From Gammaproteobacteria bacterium (GTDB lineage: Bacteria > Pseudomonadota > Gammaproteobacteria > SZUA-229), in assembly GCA_029881795.1 (NCBI GenBank), contig JAOULX010000001.1:124001-188000 (forward strand): a stretch of DNA of 64,000 nucleotides, given 5' to 3'. Positions 35,516-45,022 of the stretch are shown here, in pieces. Every line of letters starts with the position of its first letter. The stretch's first letter is position 1. Made by a program: the position numbers and the translations under genes. The notes below the pieces were generated by a model. It was not told the origin of the DNA, did no database searches, and worked only from the letters and a program-made list of their open reading frames with translations.

Positions 35516-38500
35516 GTGTCAGATATTCAATCGATAGTAAAGCAGACAGAAGTTAAAATAAGTCAGGCCTTTAGCCGCGATAAAGCCGCTTTTAAACGAC
35601 GTCTGAAACGCATTAAAGACGATATTAAATCGGCAAGAACAGAGAAAGCCAGTCAGCAGTTGCAGCAGCTGCTAAAGCAGGCAGAAAACTCTGCCGCCAT
35701 ACTGATTAAGAAACAAAGTTCGCTGCCGTTATTGGAGTTTAACGACGGGCTGCCTATTTGTGAGCGCTTAGCGGATATCGAAAGTGCCATCAATCAGCAT
35801 CAGGTTGTTATCATTTGTGGTGAAACAGGCTCCGGTAAAACTACCCAACTGCCTAAACTGTGTTTACGAATGGGGCGCGGCATCGATGGCCAGATAGGGC
35901 ATACACAACCGCGCCGGCTGGCAGCACGATCTGTCGCGGCGCGCATTGCCGAGGAAATGCAGACGGAGCTGGGCACTGCAGTGGGTTATAAAGTCCGCTT
36001 TAAGGACCAGACACTCGACAGCAGTTATATAAAGCTGATGACAGACGGCATCTTGCTGGCAGAAATTCAAAAATCACCGTTACTGAAACAATACGACACA
36101 CTGATTATTGATGAGGCTCACGAGCGCAGCCTGAACATTGATTTTTTACTGGGCTACCTGAAACGGCTATTACCAAAACGCCCTGATCTTAAGATTATTA
36201 TCACATCAGCCACGATCGATCCGGATAAGTTTTCAAGCCATTTTGACAATGCCCCGATAATCATGGTGTCAGGCAGAACCTATCCGGTTGAATTGCGTTA
36301 CCGGCCGTATGAAAAGATCTCAATGAGTGAAGCCATAGCCGATGCTGTAGATGAATTAATTCGGGAAAAACCGGGTGATATTCTGGTTTTTTTGAGTGGC
36401 GAGCGTGATATTCGTGATGCGGCTGACGTGCTGAGAAAAAAAATGTATCGGCATACAGAAATCCTGCCACTGCTGGCACGCTTGTCTGCACAAGAACAAA
36501 ACCGGATATTTCATCCCGGTGGTTTAAGGCGAATTATTCTGGCCACCAATGTCGCCGAAACATCACTGACAGTACCGGGCATCCGTTATGTAATCGACAC
36601 GGGTCTGGCACGAATTTCACGTTACTCATTCCGCAGTAAAATGCAGCGCTTGCCGATTGAAAGAGTATCGCGGGCAGCTGCCGATCAGCGAAAAGGACGT
36701 TGTGGTCGTGTCGCAGAGGGTATTTGCATCCGGCTTTATGATGAAGATGACTTTAATGGCAGGGCAGAGTTTACCGAAGCCGAGATTCACCGGACTAACC
36801 TGGCATCAGTCATTCTGCAAATGGCCTATTCAGGTATGGGAGAGATGGAAAGCTTTCCTTTTGTGGACACACCGGATCAGCGTCTGATAAACGACGGAGT
36901 ACGTTTATTAGAAGAACTGAACGCCTATGATGATCATGGCATTACTTCAACCGGGCGGGAAATGGCTGCTTTTCCGCTAGATCCACAGCTGGCGAGAATG
37001 ATCGTAGAGGCCAATAAGGAAACTTGCCTGAGTGAGCTGTTGATTATTGTTGCGGCTTTGGCCATTCAGGACCCGCGCGAAAGACCGGTTGATAAACAAC
37101 AGTCAGCAGATGAGCGGCATCAGCCTTTTCAGCATAAAAAATCTGATTTTATTTTTTATCTGAATTGCTGGCAGGCATATCAGGAAAAAAGAAAAGAGCT
37201 GTCACAAAACAAGACCCGGCAATGGTGTGCTAAAAACTTTTTATCCTATATGCGGATGAGAGAGTGGCAGGATGTACATGAGCAACTGATCTCTCAGGTA
37301 AAACAGCTGGGTTATCGACTGAGCAGCAAACAACTGGCAAAACCAAATAAAGAAGAAAATTATGACTCGCTGCACCGCGCAATACTGACTGGCTTATTAA
37401 GTCATATCGGATTTAAAACAGAGGAAGAGCATTATCTGGGAACACGCGGGCGCAAGTTTTATATTTTCCCCGGCTCCGGCCTGTTTAAAAGTAAGCCGAA
37501 ATTAATCATGGCTGCAGAAATTATCGAGACCCAGAAGGTTTATGCCCGAATGAACGCCGTGATACAGTTAAAGTGGCTGGAAGAGAAGGCGGCACATTTA
37601 TTAAAGTATCAGTATTCAGAACCACACTGGCAGAAAAAAACATCGCAGGTATCTGCAGATCAGTCTGCGTTATTATACGGTCTCACCATCTATTCAAAAA
37701 AGAAGGTTAATTTCGGCCCGATTGATCCACAGGCATCAAGAAAAATATTTATCTGGGCGCTGGTGAACGGTGACTATGAACCAAGAGTTAAATTTATTTC
37801 ACACAATCAGGCGCTGATGTCTGATATTCACAGGCTAGAAGCAAAGTCTCGAAGACAGGATGTGCTGGTCGATGAACAACAGTTGTATGATTTTTATGAT
37901 CAGCGCATAAAAGCCGGTATCTCAAACGGCCCGGCATTTGAAAAGTGGTGGAAGCACGAAGTCACCAGGCAGCCGCAACTACTGAATATGGATCGTGATG
38001 CATTGATGCAGCATGATGCCAGCAGCGTCAGTAAAGATTTGTTTCCCGATGAAATGCGCTTTAACGGTATTGCTCTGAAACTTGAATATATTTTCGATCC
38101 TAAATTAAAACATGACGGAATATGTTTGCATGTACCGCTGATTGCCCTCAACCTGGTGAATGCAGTGCGTTGTGAATGGCTGGTTGAGGGTATGTTGAAA
38201 GAAAAGATCATCGCTTTGATTCGCTCGTTGCCAAAAAGTCTGCGAAGAAATTTTGTACCGGTACCTGATTTTGCCGATGCTTGTTTGCAAAGCATGGTAC
38301 AGGGCGAAAGGCCGCTGACCGTAGAAATGGCGGAACAACTAAAGCGAATAACCGGTGTCAGCATACCGTTTGATGCCTGGCGCACTGAGTTGCTTGAAGA
38401 CTATTTGTTTATGTCGTTTAAATTACTGGATAATGCCGGTAATGTTATCAAACAGAGTAAAGATATTTTGGCGCTGCAAAGTGATGCAGATAATGATGTC

Positions 38501-39403
38501 ATAGAACAGTCGGTTTCTGATGATCTCTCGGGCTATGAAGTTGAAAACATTAGGCAGTGGGATTTTGGTGATTTAAAGAGTGAAATACTTATTCAGCGAG
38601 CCGGTATTGAAATAAAACTTTACCCTGCTTTAAAAAAAGAGGCTAATAAAGTCGCGCTGCGACTGTATGAAAATCAGCAACAGGCAGCCCGGATTACGCA
38701 GCAGGGTTTGAGCCAGCTCATTCGACTTAACCTGTCGGAGCAGTTACACAATATGCAGCAGACTCAGAAAGGCCTGCAGGCGATGTGTTTGTTATATCGT
38801 CAGACCGGTAGTTGTCAGCAGTTAACCGATGATCTGATGGAGCTTAGTATCCGGCAGGCCTTTGTGCTTGAGCCAGCACCTGCAACGGCAGATCAATACA
38901 GCAAAGTCCTGAAAGAGGGTAGAGAAAAAATGTCTGACTGCCTGCAGGCCTGTTACAGTCAGTGTGCTGAGATTCTGACCTTGCATCACGCGATTCAAAA
39001 ACGGGTAAAAAAATTGCCGCTGACATTGCTTGATGCCGCTGCCGATATACAGGATCAGTGTCAGCATCTGGTTTACAAACATTTTATGCTGATGACTGAT
39101 TCAACCCGCTTGTCCTACTATCCGCGTTATTTTAAAGCGCTTGCTGCAAGGCTTGATAAACTTGAAAGCGACAGCAGTAAGGACCGTGCATTGCGGGTCA
39201 AATTGCAACCTTATTGGGATAACTATAAGAAACGTTTGCATGATCTGCAGCAGCAAAATCGTCGCTCAGAGGTGCTGGAAGAATTTCGCTGGTTGATTGA
39301 GGAATACCGCGTTTCTTTGTTTGCGCAGCAGCTGAAAACATCGGTTCCGGTATCTGAAAAACGTCTTAATCAGTGTTGGGAAACGGTCAAGCTGGGAGCA
39401 TAA
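35516..39403 (+). CDS. hrpA: ATP-dependent RNA helicase HrpA (DEAH box)
   Basis: The 1295-residue protein has the DEAH helicase motifs: GETGSGKTTQLPK (Walker A, near residue 102), DEAHERS (near 201), SAT (near 232) and ATNVAETSLTVPGI with the QRKGRCGR motif VI (near 395). OB-fold and long C-terminal helical regions follow. Length matches HrpA (about 1300). HrpA processes mRNA and rescues stalled ribosomes. It uses GTG 35516 as start. Largest gene in the window. Confidence 0.93.
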   Translation: MSDIQSIVKQTEVKISQAFSRDKAAFKRRLKRIKDDIKSARTEKASQQLQQLLKQAENSAAILIKKQSSLPLLEFNDGLPICERLADIESAINQHQVVIICGETGSGKTTQLPKLCLRMGRGIDGQIGHTQPRRLAARSVAARIAEEMQTELGTAVGYKVRFKDQTLDSSYIKLMTDGILLAEIQKSPLLKQYDTLIIDEAHERSLNIDFLLGYLKRLLPKRPDLKIIITSATIDPDKFSSHFDNAPIIMVSGRTYPVELRYRPYEKISMSEAIADAVDELIREKPGDILVFLSGERDIRDAADVLRKKMYRHTEILPLLARLSAQEQNRIFHPGGLRRIILATNVAETSLTVPGIRYVIDTGLARISRYSFRSKMQRLPIERVSRAAADQRKGRCGRVAEGICIRLYDEDDFNGRAEFTEAEIHRTNLASVILQMAYSGMGEMESFPFVDTPDQRLINDGVRLLEELNAYDDHGITSTGREMAAFPLDPQLARMIVEANKETCLSELLIIVAALAIQDPRERPVDKQQSADERHQPFQHKKSDFIFYLNCWQAYQEKRKELSQNKTRQWCAKNFLSYMRMREWQDVHEQLISQVKQLGYRLSSKQLAKPNKEENYDSLHRAILTGLLSHIGFKTEEEHYLGTRGRKFYIFPGSGLFKSKPKLIMAAEIIETQKVYARMNAVIQLKWLEEKAAHLLKYQYSEPHWQKKTSQVSADQSALLYGLTIYSKKKVNFGPIDPQASRKIFIWALVNGDYEPRVKFISHNQALMSDIHRLEAKSRRQDVLVDEQQLYDFYDQRIKAGISNGPAFEKWWKHEVTRQPQLLNMDRDALMQHDASSVSKDLFPDEMRFNGIALKLEYIFDPKLKHDGICLHVPLIALNLVNAVRCEWLVEGMLKEKIIALIRSLPKSLRRNFVPVPDFADACLQSMVQGERPLTVEMAEQLKRITGVSIPFDAWRTELLEDYLFMSFKLLDNAGNVIKQSKDILALQSDADNDVIEQSVSDDLSGYEVENIRQWDFGDLKSEILIQRAGIEIKLYPALKKEANKVALRLYENQQQAARITQQGLSQLIRLNLSEQLHNMQQTQKGLQAMCLLYRQTGSCQQLTDDLMELSIRQAFVLEPAPATADQYSKVLKEGREKMSDCLQACYSQCAEILTLHHAIQKRVKKLPLTLLDAAADIQDQCQHLVYKHFMLMTDSTRLSYYPRYFKALAARLDKLESDSSKDRALRVKLQPYWDNYKKRLHDLQQQNRRSEVLEEFRWLIEEYRVSLFAQQLKTSVPVSEKRLNQCWETVKLGA

Positions 39404-39462
39404 GGCAGCTACGGGCTTTTTAGGCTAAACTCAGAGAACAATAATAATGGTTTAATCGGATT

Positions 39463-39759
39463 ATGGGCAACGATAATATTAAATCTGATCAGCGCAGTAA
39501 TATTCGGCATCCTATTGAGGTGCCAATCTTGTTGATTGACGAGAACGGTGATGAGCATAAAGCGGTATCCGGAAATGTCAGTGACTGCGGCTTGTATTTG
39601 ACGATTACGTTGGAGCAACGCCCGCTGCTAGAAAGTATCGTTCAGATTCAGGTTATGACCCCGCTCGGTGACGGCAGCGACGCGCCGATCAACCGTGCCC
39701 GTGTTATGCGCTATGGTGCTGATGGGGTGGGCTTGAAATTCCTTACCGGTGATGAATAA
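39463..39759 (+). CDS. PilZ-domain protein (cyclic-di-GMP binding type)
   Basis: The 98-residue protein shows the PilZ pattern: RSNIRHPIEVPILL (R-x3-R motif) and a later DCGLYLTI in place of the usual D/NxSxxG, followed by the beta-barrel. The second motif is degenerate (NVSDCGLYL), so c-di-GMP binding is possible but not certain. Stand-alone PilZ proteins regulate motility or surface polysaccharide. It begins 59 bases after hrpA. Its stop codon lies in the A-run of the convergent terminator. Confidence 0.7.
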   Translation: MGNDNIKSDQRSNIRHPIEVPILLIDENGDEHKAVSGNVSDCGLYLTITLEQRPLLESIVQIQVMTPLGDGSDAPINRARVMRYGADGVGLKFLTGDE

Positions 39760-39784
39760 AAAAGCCCGAATCAATGATCCGGGC
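39758..39784 (-). terminator. Rho-independent terminator for the DUF5666 lipoprotein gene
   Basis: On the minus strand, the GCCCG/CGGGC hairpin (39764-39784, nine pairs with one internal mismatch) is followed by six T (39758-39763). It ends transcription of the gene at 39853-41271. Confidence 0.75.
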
Positions 39785-39852
39785 CTGATATCGCCAGCTT
39801 GAGTTAATCCGTCGATTAACTGTCAGACTGTGTTGCTGATGTTTTCGATCGC

Positions 39853-41271
39853 TTAGTCGTCAATCTCAATAACGGCTATAGCCAGAGTTCCGTCACTGTT
39901 CAAAACACCATTGGCATGAAGCTCCATGTTGGCAATGATGCCAGCCGGAATGATGGCTGCCGTGTTTGACGTGGTATCCAGTATCACGCCGGCAATGCTC
40001 ATCACGCCAGCTACATCAATCGAAACCGGACCTTCCAGTTCGACTGTGGTTGAGTTAGATGAACTGCGTTCGATGCTAAGCGCAATATAACCGGAGTTGT
40101 CAGCATTTGGTATGGCCTCAATTTTAACCCGGTCAGTGCCTTCGGTTATTGAACCTAGGTTAAAGAACTGCTCAGGTGTGTCAGAGTGATCCAGCATAAT
40201 AGTCTGGCTTGGGTCGACTGAGATCGTGATACCGGCTACAGTAATCGTGTTATTTACTGTATCTGTTGCACTGGCAATCGCTTTTATTTCGATTTTACCG
40301 GGCGCATCATCATGTTCTTCGGATTCAAGGTCGGTGATAATCAGATCAGTACCGGATACTTCAATATCCAGATCGATCATATCACCAACGGCATAACCAG
40401 AAATGTCGATACCGGCAGGTACGTCAAAAGTCTGACCATTAACGCTGATAGTATTAGGCGTGCTGCTCGTATCGAGTGCAGTAATTAAACCCTCAACTTC
40501 CAGTTCATCACCATCATCACCGTCAACACCGTATTCACCGTTATTTTCCTGCTCTACTTTAGTGGCACTGAGGATATTGGCAACAGGGGCAGAGGTACTT
40601 TTCACTTCAACATAAAGTCCATTAGCAAGCGCACCGGCATCAGAGAGATCGGCAGCAGAATAGTCAACGGTGAGTTGCCCCATTGTAAAGGTCATGGCAG
40701 TGCTATCGAGCGCTGAAACCAGTCCTTTAACTTCTATTTCATCACCTGCAGTGTAAGAGCCTTTCATTTCAATGAAAGTAGCATGAACACCACCTGTACC
40801 GTCCGGGTAACCGCTGATTTCAACGTTGTCACCAAGTGCCAGATCGTCGATAGTAATCTGGCCATCTGTATTGGTATCACTTAAATCTTCAATATTGGTA
40901 CTGTTATCGACAGTTATGTTCTGGCCCATAACAATGAGACCACCGCCGGCTACAGTCTGTGTGACCACACCTTCCAGTTCATCATTAAACGTTATTGAAA
41001 CCGCATTGCCATTGGTGCCGTTATCAGAACCGGTTAAAGTCACCAGCATACCCACATGTAAATCGGCCTCGGTGCCAGCAATACCGTCTAATGAAACGCT
41101 GGTACCATTGGTTTCATATTCAACGCCATCAACGTAAACACTGCCAAAACCGGTAATACGGCCCGTGACATTAGCAGCTGAAGTACCGTTATTATTAGAA
41201 GAAGAACAAGCGGCCAGGCCGATCATTGCAGATATCATAGCGGCATAAAGTCCGGTGTATTTTAAATTCAT
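39853..41271 (-). CDS. DUF5666-repeat lipoprotein
   Basis: The 472-residue protein has a lipoprotein signal (LAACSSSN, lipobox Cys at about residue 22) and then a series of DUF5666-like beta units of about 70 residues. Each begins with a 'G.I...' phrase (GRITGFGSVYVDGV, GLVSALDSTAMTFTMG, GLITALDTSSTPNTIS, IASATDTVNNTITVAG). Low in basic residues and rich in Asp/Thr, typical of secreted surface proteins. The function of DUF5666 is unknown. It is the only gene of its transcript, with a terminator downstream. Confidence 0.8.
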   Translation of the reverse strand: MNLKYTGLYAAMISAMIGLAACSSSNNNGTSAANVTGRITGFGSVYVDGVEYETNGTSVSLDGIAGTEADLHVGMLVTLTGSDNGTNGNAVSITFNDELEGVVTQTVAGGGLIVMGQNITVDNSTNIEDLSDTNTDGQITIDDLALGDNVEISGYPDGTGGVHATFIEMKGSYTAGDEIEVKGLVSALDSTAMTFTMGQLTVDYSAADLSDAGALANGLYVEVKSTSAPVANILSATKVEQENNGEYGVDGDDGDELEVEGLITALDTSSTPNTISVNGQTFDVPAGIDISGYAVGDMIDLDIEVSGTDLIITDLESEEHDDAPGKIEIKAIASATDTVNNTITVAGITISVDPSQTIMLDHSDTPEQFFNLGSITEGTDRVKIEAIPNADNSGYIALSIERSSSNSTTVELEGPVSIDVAGVMSIAGVILDTTSNTAAIIPAGIIANMELHANGVLNSDGTLAIAVIEIDD

Positions 41272-41465
41272 GGTAGTTTTCCTTATAGGTTTTTTTAGCT
41301 TTCACTAATCAGAACGCAGAAAGTGATAAAAGCGTTCCCGCTTAATTTAAGTGTTTGGTATTACGTGATCAGCGGCACAAAAATCCGCCTCAATGGCGAC
41401 TGGCTGGATTTTTTGGTATGATTCGCGGCCTTTCCCCTGTGTCTACGCGTTAATCGAGGTGTTGC

Positions 41466-42989
41466 ATGTTTCAACTAGGCTGTAAAAGTCGGGTTTGTTT
41501 CCAAAATGAAATTCTGTCTGGTTTGACGGTGGCATTGGCGCTGGTGCCAGAAGCCGTAGCGTTCGCCTTTGTTGCCGGAGTAGAACCGCTGGTGGGACTT
41601 TATGCAGCCTTTATGGTTGGCTTATTAGCTTCTATTTTTGGTGGTCGGCCGGGGATGATATCGGGTGCTACCGGTGCTATGGCGGTGGTCATGGTGGCTT
41701 TAGTGGCACAGCATGGGGTTGAATATTTGTTTGCAGCCGTTGTGTTAACCGGCTTGATACAGATACTCGCCGGTATTTTGCGTTTAGGTAAATATATCCG
41801 GATCGTTCCGCACCCGGTGATGCTGGGGTTTGTGAATGGATTAGCCATTGTTATTTTTCTGGCACAGATTCAGCATTTTCAGATACCGGGCAGCCATGGT
41901 GAGTGGATGACAGGCAATAGCCTGATGATATTTGCGGGACTGATTGTATTAACCATGGCGATTATTCATTTCCTGCCGAAACTGACAGCGGCTTTTCCGT
42001 CATCACTGGCAGCGATTATCGTGGTGTCTTTATTGGTGATTGGTTTTAATCTCGAGACCAATACGGTCGGTGATCTGGCTTCAATCAAGGGTGGCTTCCC
42101 TGATTTTCATATTCCGTCAGTACCTTTCAGCTTAGAAACGCTTTATATTATTTTTCCTTACGCCATTATTCTTGCTGCAGTTGGTTTGATAGAGTCATTA
42201 TTAACACTGACCTTGATTGATGATATTACCGGTACCCGTGGCCGTGGTAACCGTGAATGTGTCGGTCAGGGTATTGCCAATACCGCCACCGGCTTTTTCG
42301 GAGGCATGGGCGGTTGTGCGATGATCGGCCAGAGTATGATCAATGTGAACTCAGGTGGTCATCAGCGTTTATCGGGTATATCAGCCGCGATATTCCTGTT
42401 GATGTTTATCATGTTTGCCTCCAGTCTGATCGAACAGATTCCGATGGCTGCACTGGTCGGGGTTATGTTTATTGTGGTTATCGGAACCTTTGAATGGTCG
42501 AGTTTGCGTATCATTAAAAAAATTCCGAAAACCGATGCCTTTGTTCTGGTGCTGGTGTCTGCGGTCACGGTATTTACCGATCTGGCAGTGGCGGTGATTG
42601 TCGGGGTTATTGTCTCAGCGTTGTTTTTTGCATGGGAACATGCCAGCCATATTAATGTGAAAAGTTATGATAATGAAAACGGTTCACGGGTGTATGAACT
42701 GAACGGTCCTTTATTTTTTGGTTCAGTGAAAAACTTCCTTGATCTGTTTACGCCGGCAAATGACCCGGATGATGTGATCATAGAGTTTCAGAATTCACGG
42801 GTAGCCGATCACTCAGCCATTGAAGCGATTGATAACCTGGCAGAAAAATACATAAAAGCCGGCAAGAAACTGCATCTGCGTCATCTCAGTCCCGAGTGTA
42901 TCGAACTTTTGAGTAAGGCTGGTGACATGGTAGAAGTGAACGTAATGGAAGACCCAACCTACCATGTTGCGGATGATAAATTATCATAA
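41466..42989 (+). CDS. SulP-family anion transporter with STAS domain
   Basis: The 507-residue protein has about eleven helices with the SulP core ([31 protein letters not shown] and [16 protein letters not shown]) and a C-terminal cytoplasmic STAS domain (about residues 395-500; [28 protein letters not shown]). SulP members carry sulfate or bicarbonate, or act as Na+-linked symporters. The long loops of eukaryotic SLC26 are absent. The substrate is not predicted by motif. Monocistronic as far as can be seen. Confidence 0.88.
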   Translation: MFQLGCKSRVCFQNEILSGLTVALALVPEAVAFAFVAGVEPLVGLYAAFMVGLLASIFGGRPGMISGATGAMAVVMVALVAQHGVEYLFAAVVLTGLIQILAGILRLGKYIRIVPHPVMLGFVNGLAIVIFLAQIQHFQIPGSHGEWMTGNSLMIFAGLIVLTMAIIHFLPKLTAAFPSSLAAIIVVSLLVIGFNLETNTVGDLASIKGGFPDFHIPSVPFSLETLYIIFPYAIILAAVGLIESLLTLTLIDDITGTRGRGNRECVGQGIANTATGFFGGMGGCAMIGQSMINVNSGGHQRLSGISAAIFLLMFIMFASSLIEQIPMAALVGVMFIVVIGTFEWSSLRIIKKIPKTDAFVLVLVSAVTVFTDLAVAVIVGVIVSALFFAWEHASHINVKSYDNENGSRVYELNGPLFFGSVKNFLDLFTPANDPDDVIIEFQNSRVADHSAIEAIDNLAEKYIKAGKKLHLRHLSPECIELLSKAGDMVEVNVMEDPTYHVADDKLS

Positions 42990-43225
42990 TACATTTTAAC
43001 GCGCTGTTGTTCAGGGCAGCAGTGCGATAATCCAACGCTTGCTGAAACTGACTGATCCAAGGCTTTCATAGATGATATTTTAATAGGCTGTATACAATTC
43101 GCTAGCGTTATTGTATTGATAAATATAAGCACTAAAATTATTTTCTAAGAAAGCGTTAAGAAAGTTTATATATAGTGATATTTAGCCTTATATTGGCCAT
43201 ATAAAATAATAAGGACATAGTATAA

Positions 43226-44158
43226 ATGCCAATTTCAGTGTGTATTGCCGTCGATTCAGCCTGTGATCTCGCCGCTTCAATAATGCGTATTAACGCAGTA
43301 GAAATTCTTCCAATTAGCGTTAAAACACAAAACAAAACATTTGTGGATGTACGTGACCCTATTCTGACCACAGAGTTTTATAAAAATGATCTGGCAGACA
43401 AGAACTTTGATGCACAAACACGACCTTACACGGCAGCTGAGATGTCGACCCGGATTGAGCAGGAGCTGGTTTTAAAAGCCGATGAAGTACTGGTAATGAC
43501 AATTAACTCAGCGCGCAGTGAGATATTTCAGAATGTGCGTGATGCTGTTTTTGTCAGTAAGCCAAAGTTCAGGAAAATTCGTCAGCAGTCGGATAAAAGT
43601 ACCAGCTTTAAAATAGAGGTATTTGATACCGGTACCATGTTTACTGGTCAGGCTATACTGGCTTATGAAGCGATTCGGCTGGTTAAGCAGGAAAGACTTC
43701 GTCCCGCTCAGATAGTCACCAAGCTGGAAGCCATTAAAGATCGTGTGCGGGCTTATGTGTTACCGAAAGATTTGTTTTTTTTAAAAAACAGAGCCAGTAA
43801 AAAAGGTGATAAAAGTGTCAGCTGGTTTAGTTATCAGGTCGGTACATTGCTAAATGTAAAACCCATCATTGAGTGCTATAAAGGGGAAACCGCAGCGAGT
43901 GATAAAGTGATGGGGTTTGAAAAAGGTTTAGAGAAACTGTTTGATAAAGCCAGAGCAGCAGTGCGTACCGGGTTAACAATAAATGTTATTTCAAAGAGCT
44001 ATGCGGGTAATCTTAAAGATATAAAAGACACCAGACAGTATAGTGATTTTAAAGAGTTTCTGGCTAATCGTGAGGTACCGTCAATGCTGGCCGTGATGAG
44101 CACAACTGCTGCCATCAATGTCGGTCCAGGAGCATTTTCAATCGCTTATGCGGAGTGA
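43226..44158 (+). CDS. DegV-family fatty-acid-binding-like protein
   Basis: The 310-residue protein fits the two-domain DegV fold: the N-terminal CIAVDSACDLA (D-S-x-C/A-D-L), the central AVEILPISVK and GTMFTGQAILAYEAIRLV regions and the C-terminal GPGAFSIAYAE end. DegV proteins bind long-chain fatty acids and can deliver them to a kinase. The insertion near residues 115-135 (FRKIRQQSDKSTSF) is longer than in most members. A transglutaminase-like gene follows within 8 bases. Confidence 0.75.
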   Translation: MPISVCIAVDSACDLAASIMRINAVEILPISVKTQNKTFVDVRDPILTTEFYKNDLADKNFDAQTRPYTAAEMSTRIEQELVLKADEVLVMTINSARSEIFQNVRDAVFVSKPKFRKIRQQSDKSTSFKIEVFDTGTMFTGQAILAYEAIRLVKQERLRPAQIVTKLEAIKDRVRAYVLPKDLFFLKNRASKKGDKSVSWFSYQVGTLLNVKPIIECYKGETAASDKVMGFEKGLEKLFDKARAAVRTGLTINVISKSYAGNLKDIKDTRQYSDFKEFLANREVPSMLAVMSTTAAINVGPGAFSIAYAE

Positions 44159-44166
44159 CTAACAGC

Positions 44167-44760
44167 ATGAATACAGATCTGCAACCGTATCTAGAGGCAT
44201 CGGAATATATTGACTGGCAGCAGCCAGATGTAATGACACTGGCCAGCCAGTTGAGTGCTGATACCCGATCAGAATCAGAATTGGTTAATAATTGTTTTGA
44301 ATGGGTGCGTGACAACATAAAACACAGCTGGGATTATAAAATCAACCCAGTTACCTGTAAGGCATCGGATGTTTTAAAACACATGACCGGTTACTGTTAT
44401 GCGAAAAGTCATCTGCTGGCAGCTTTATTACGTGCCAATAAAATCCCTGCTGGCTTATGTTATCAGCGCTTAAGCATTAATGAGGATGGTGCGCCTTATA
44501 GTTTGCATGGTCTGAATGCGGTTTATTTACATGACTTTGGCTGGTATCGGCTCGACCCGCGTGGTAACAAACAAGGCGTCGATGCACAGTTTACGCCGCC
44601 TTATGAGCAATTAGCCTTCCCTGTTAGTGAGCCCAATGAAAGAGACTTACCGGAGATATGGCGCAAACCGCTCGATTGTATTACTCAGCTACTGAGTACC
44701 TGCCAGACTGTCGAAGATGTCATTAAAAACCTGCCTGATATCGAAGTCATCAAAGCCTGA
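44167..44760 (+). CDS. Transglutaminase-like cysteine protease-fold protein
   Basis: This 197-residue protein has the transglutaminase-like core: DVLKHMTGYCYAKSHLLAALLRANKIPAGLCYQRL (Cys nucleophile near residue 77), then a His in SLHGLNAVYLHDFGWYRLDPRGN (catalytic His and Asp). Such domains hydrolyse or cross-link peptide amides. Start taken at ATG 44167, after GGAG; a GTG at 44155 overlaps the DegV stop and is an alternative. No partner gene identified. Confidence 0.8.
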   Translation: MNTDLQPYLEASEYIDWQQPDVMTLASQLSADTRSESELVNNCFEWVRDNIKHSWDYKINPVTCKASDVLKHMTGYCYAKSHLLAALLRANKIPAGLCYQRLSINEDGAPYSLHGLNAVYLHDFGWYRLDPRGNKQGVDAQFTPPYEQLAFPVSEPNERDLPEIWRKPLDCITQLLSTCQTVEDVIKNLPDIEVIKA

Positions 44761-45022
44761 CTGATTAAGATTGGCTTATGCTGATTGATCAAATGCCTGA
44801 TCAGTAAGGCCGATAGCCTGTTGTCCGCAAAACGCCGCACTTGCCTTGTCGTTAACGAAATCCCGCCGTAGATTTACTAAACAAAAGTTGAGTTAGCAGC
44901 TGTTTAGCCGCATATCTATTGATGTTTAGCGATTTTCACAAATCAGAAACAGATTTTGTAGAAAATTACTTCTAGAATTAAGCAGTTAGATAATAATAAA
45001 AAACGGATGATCACTGGAATAA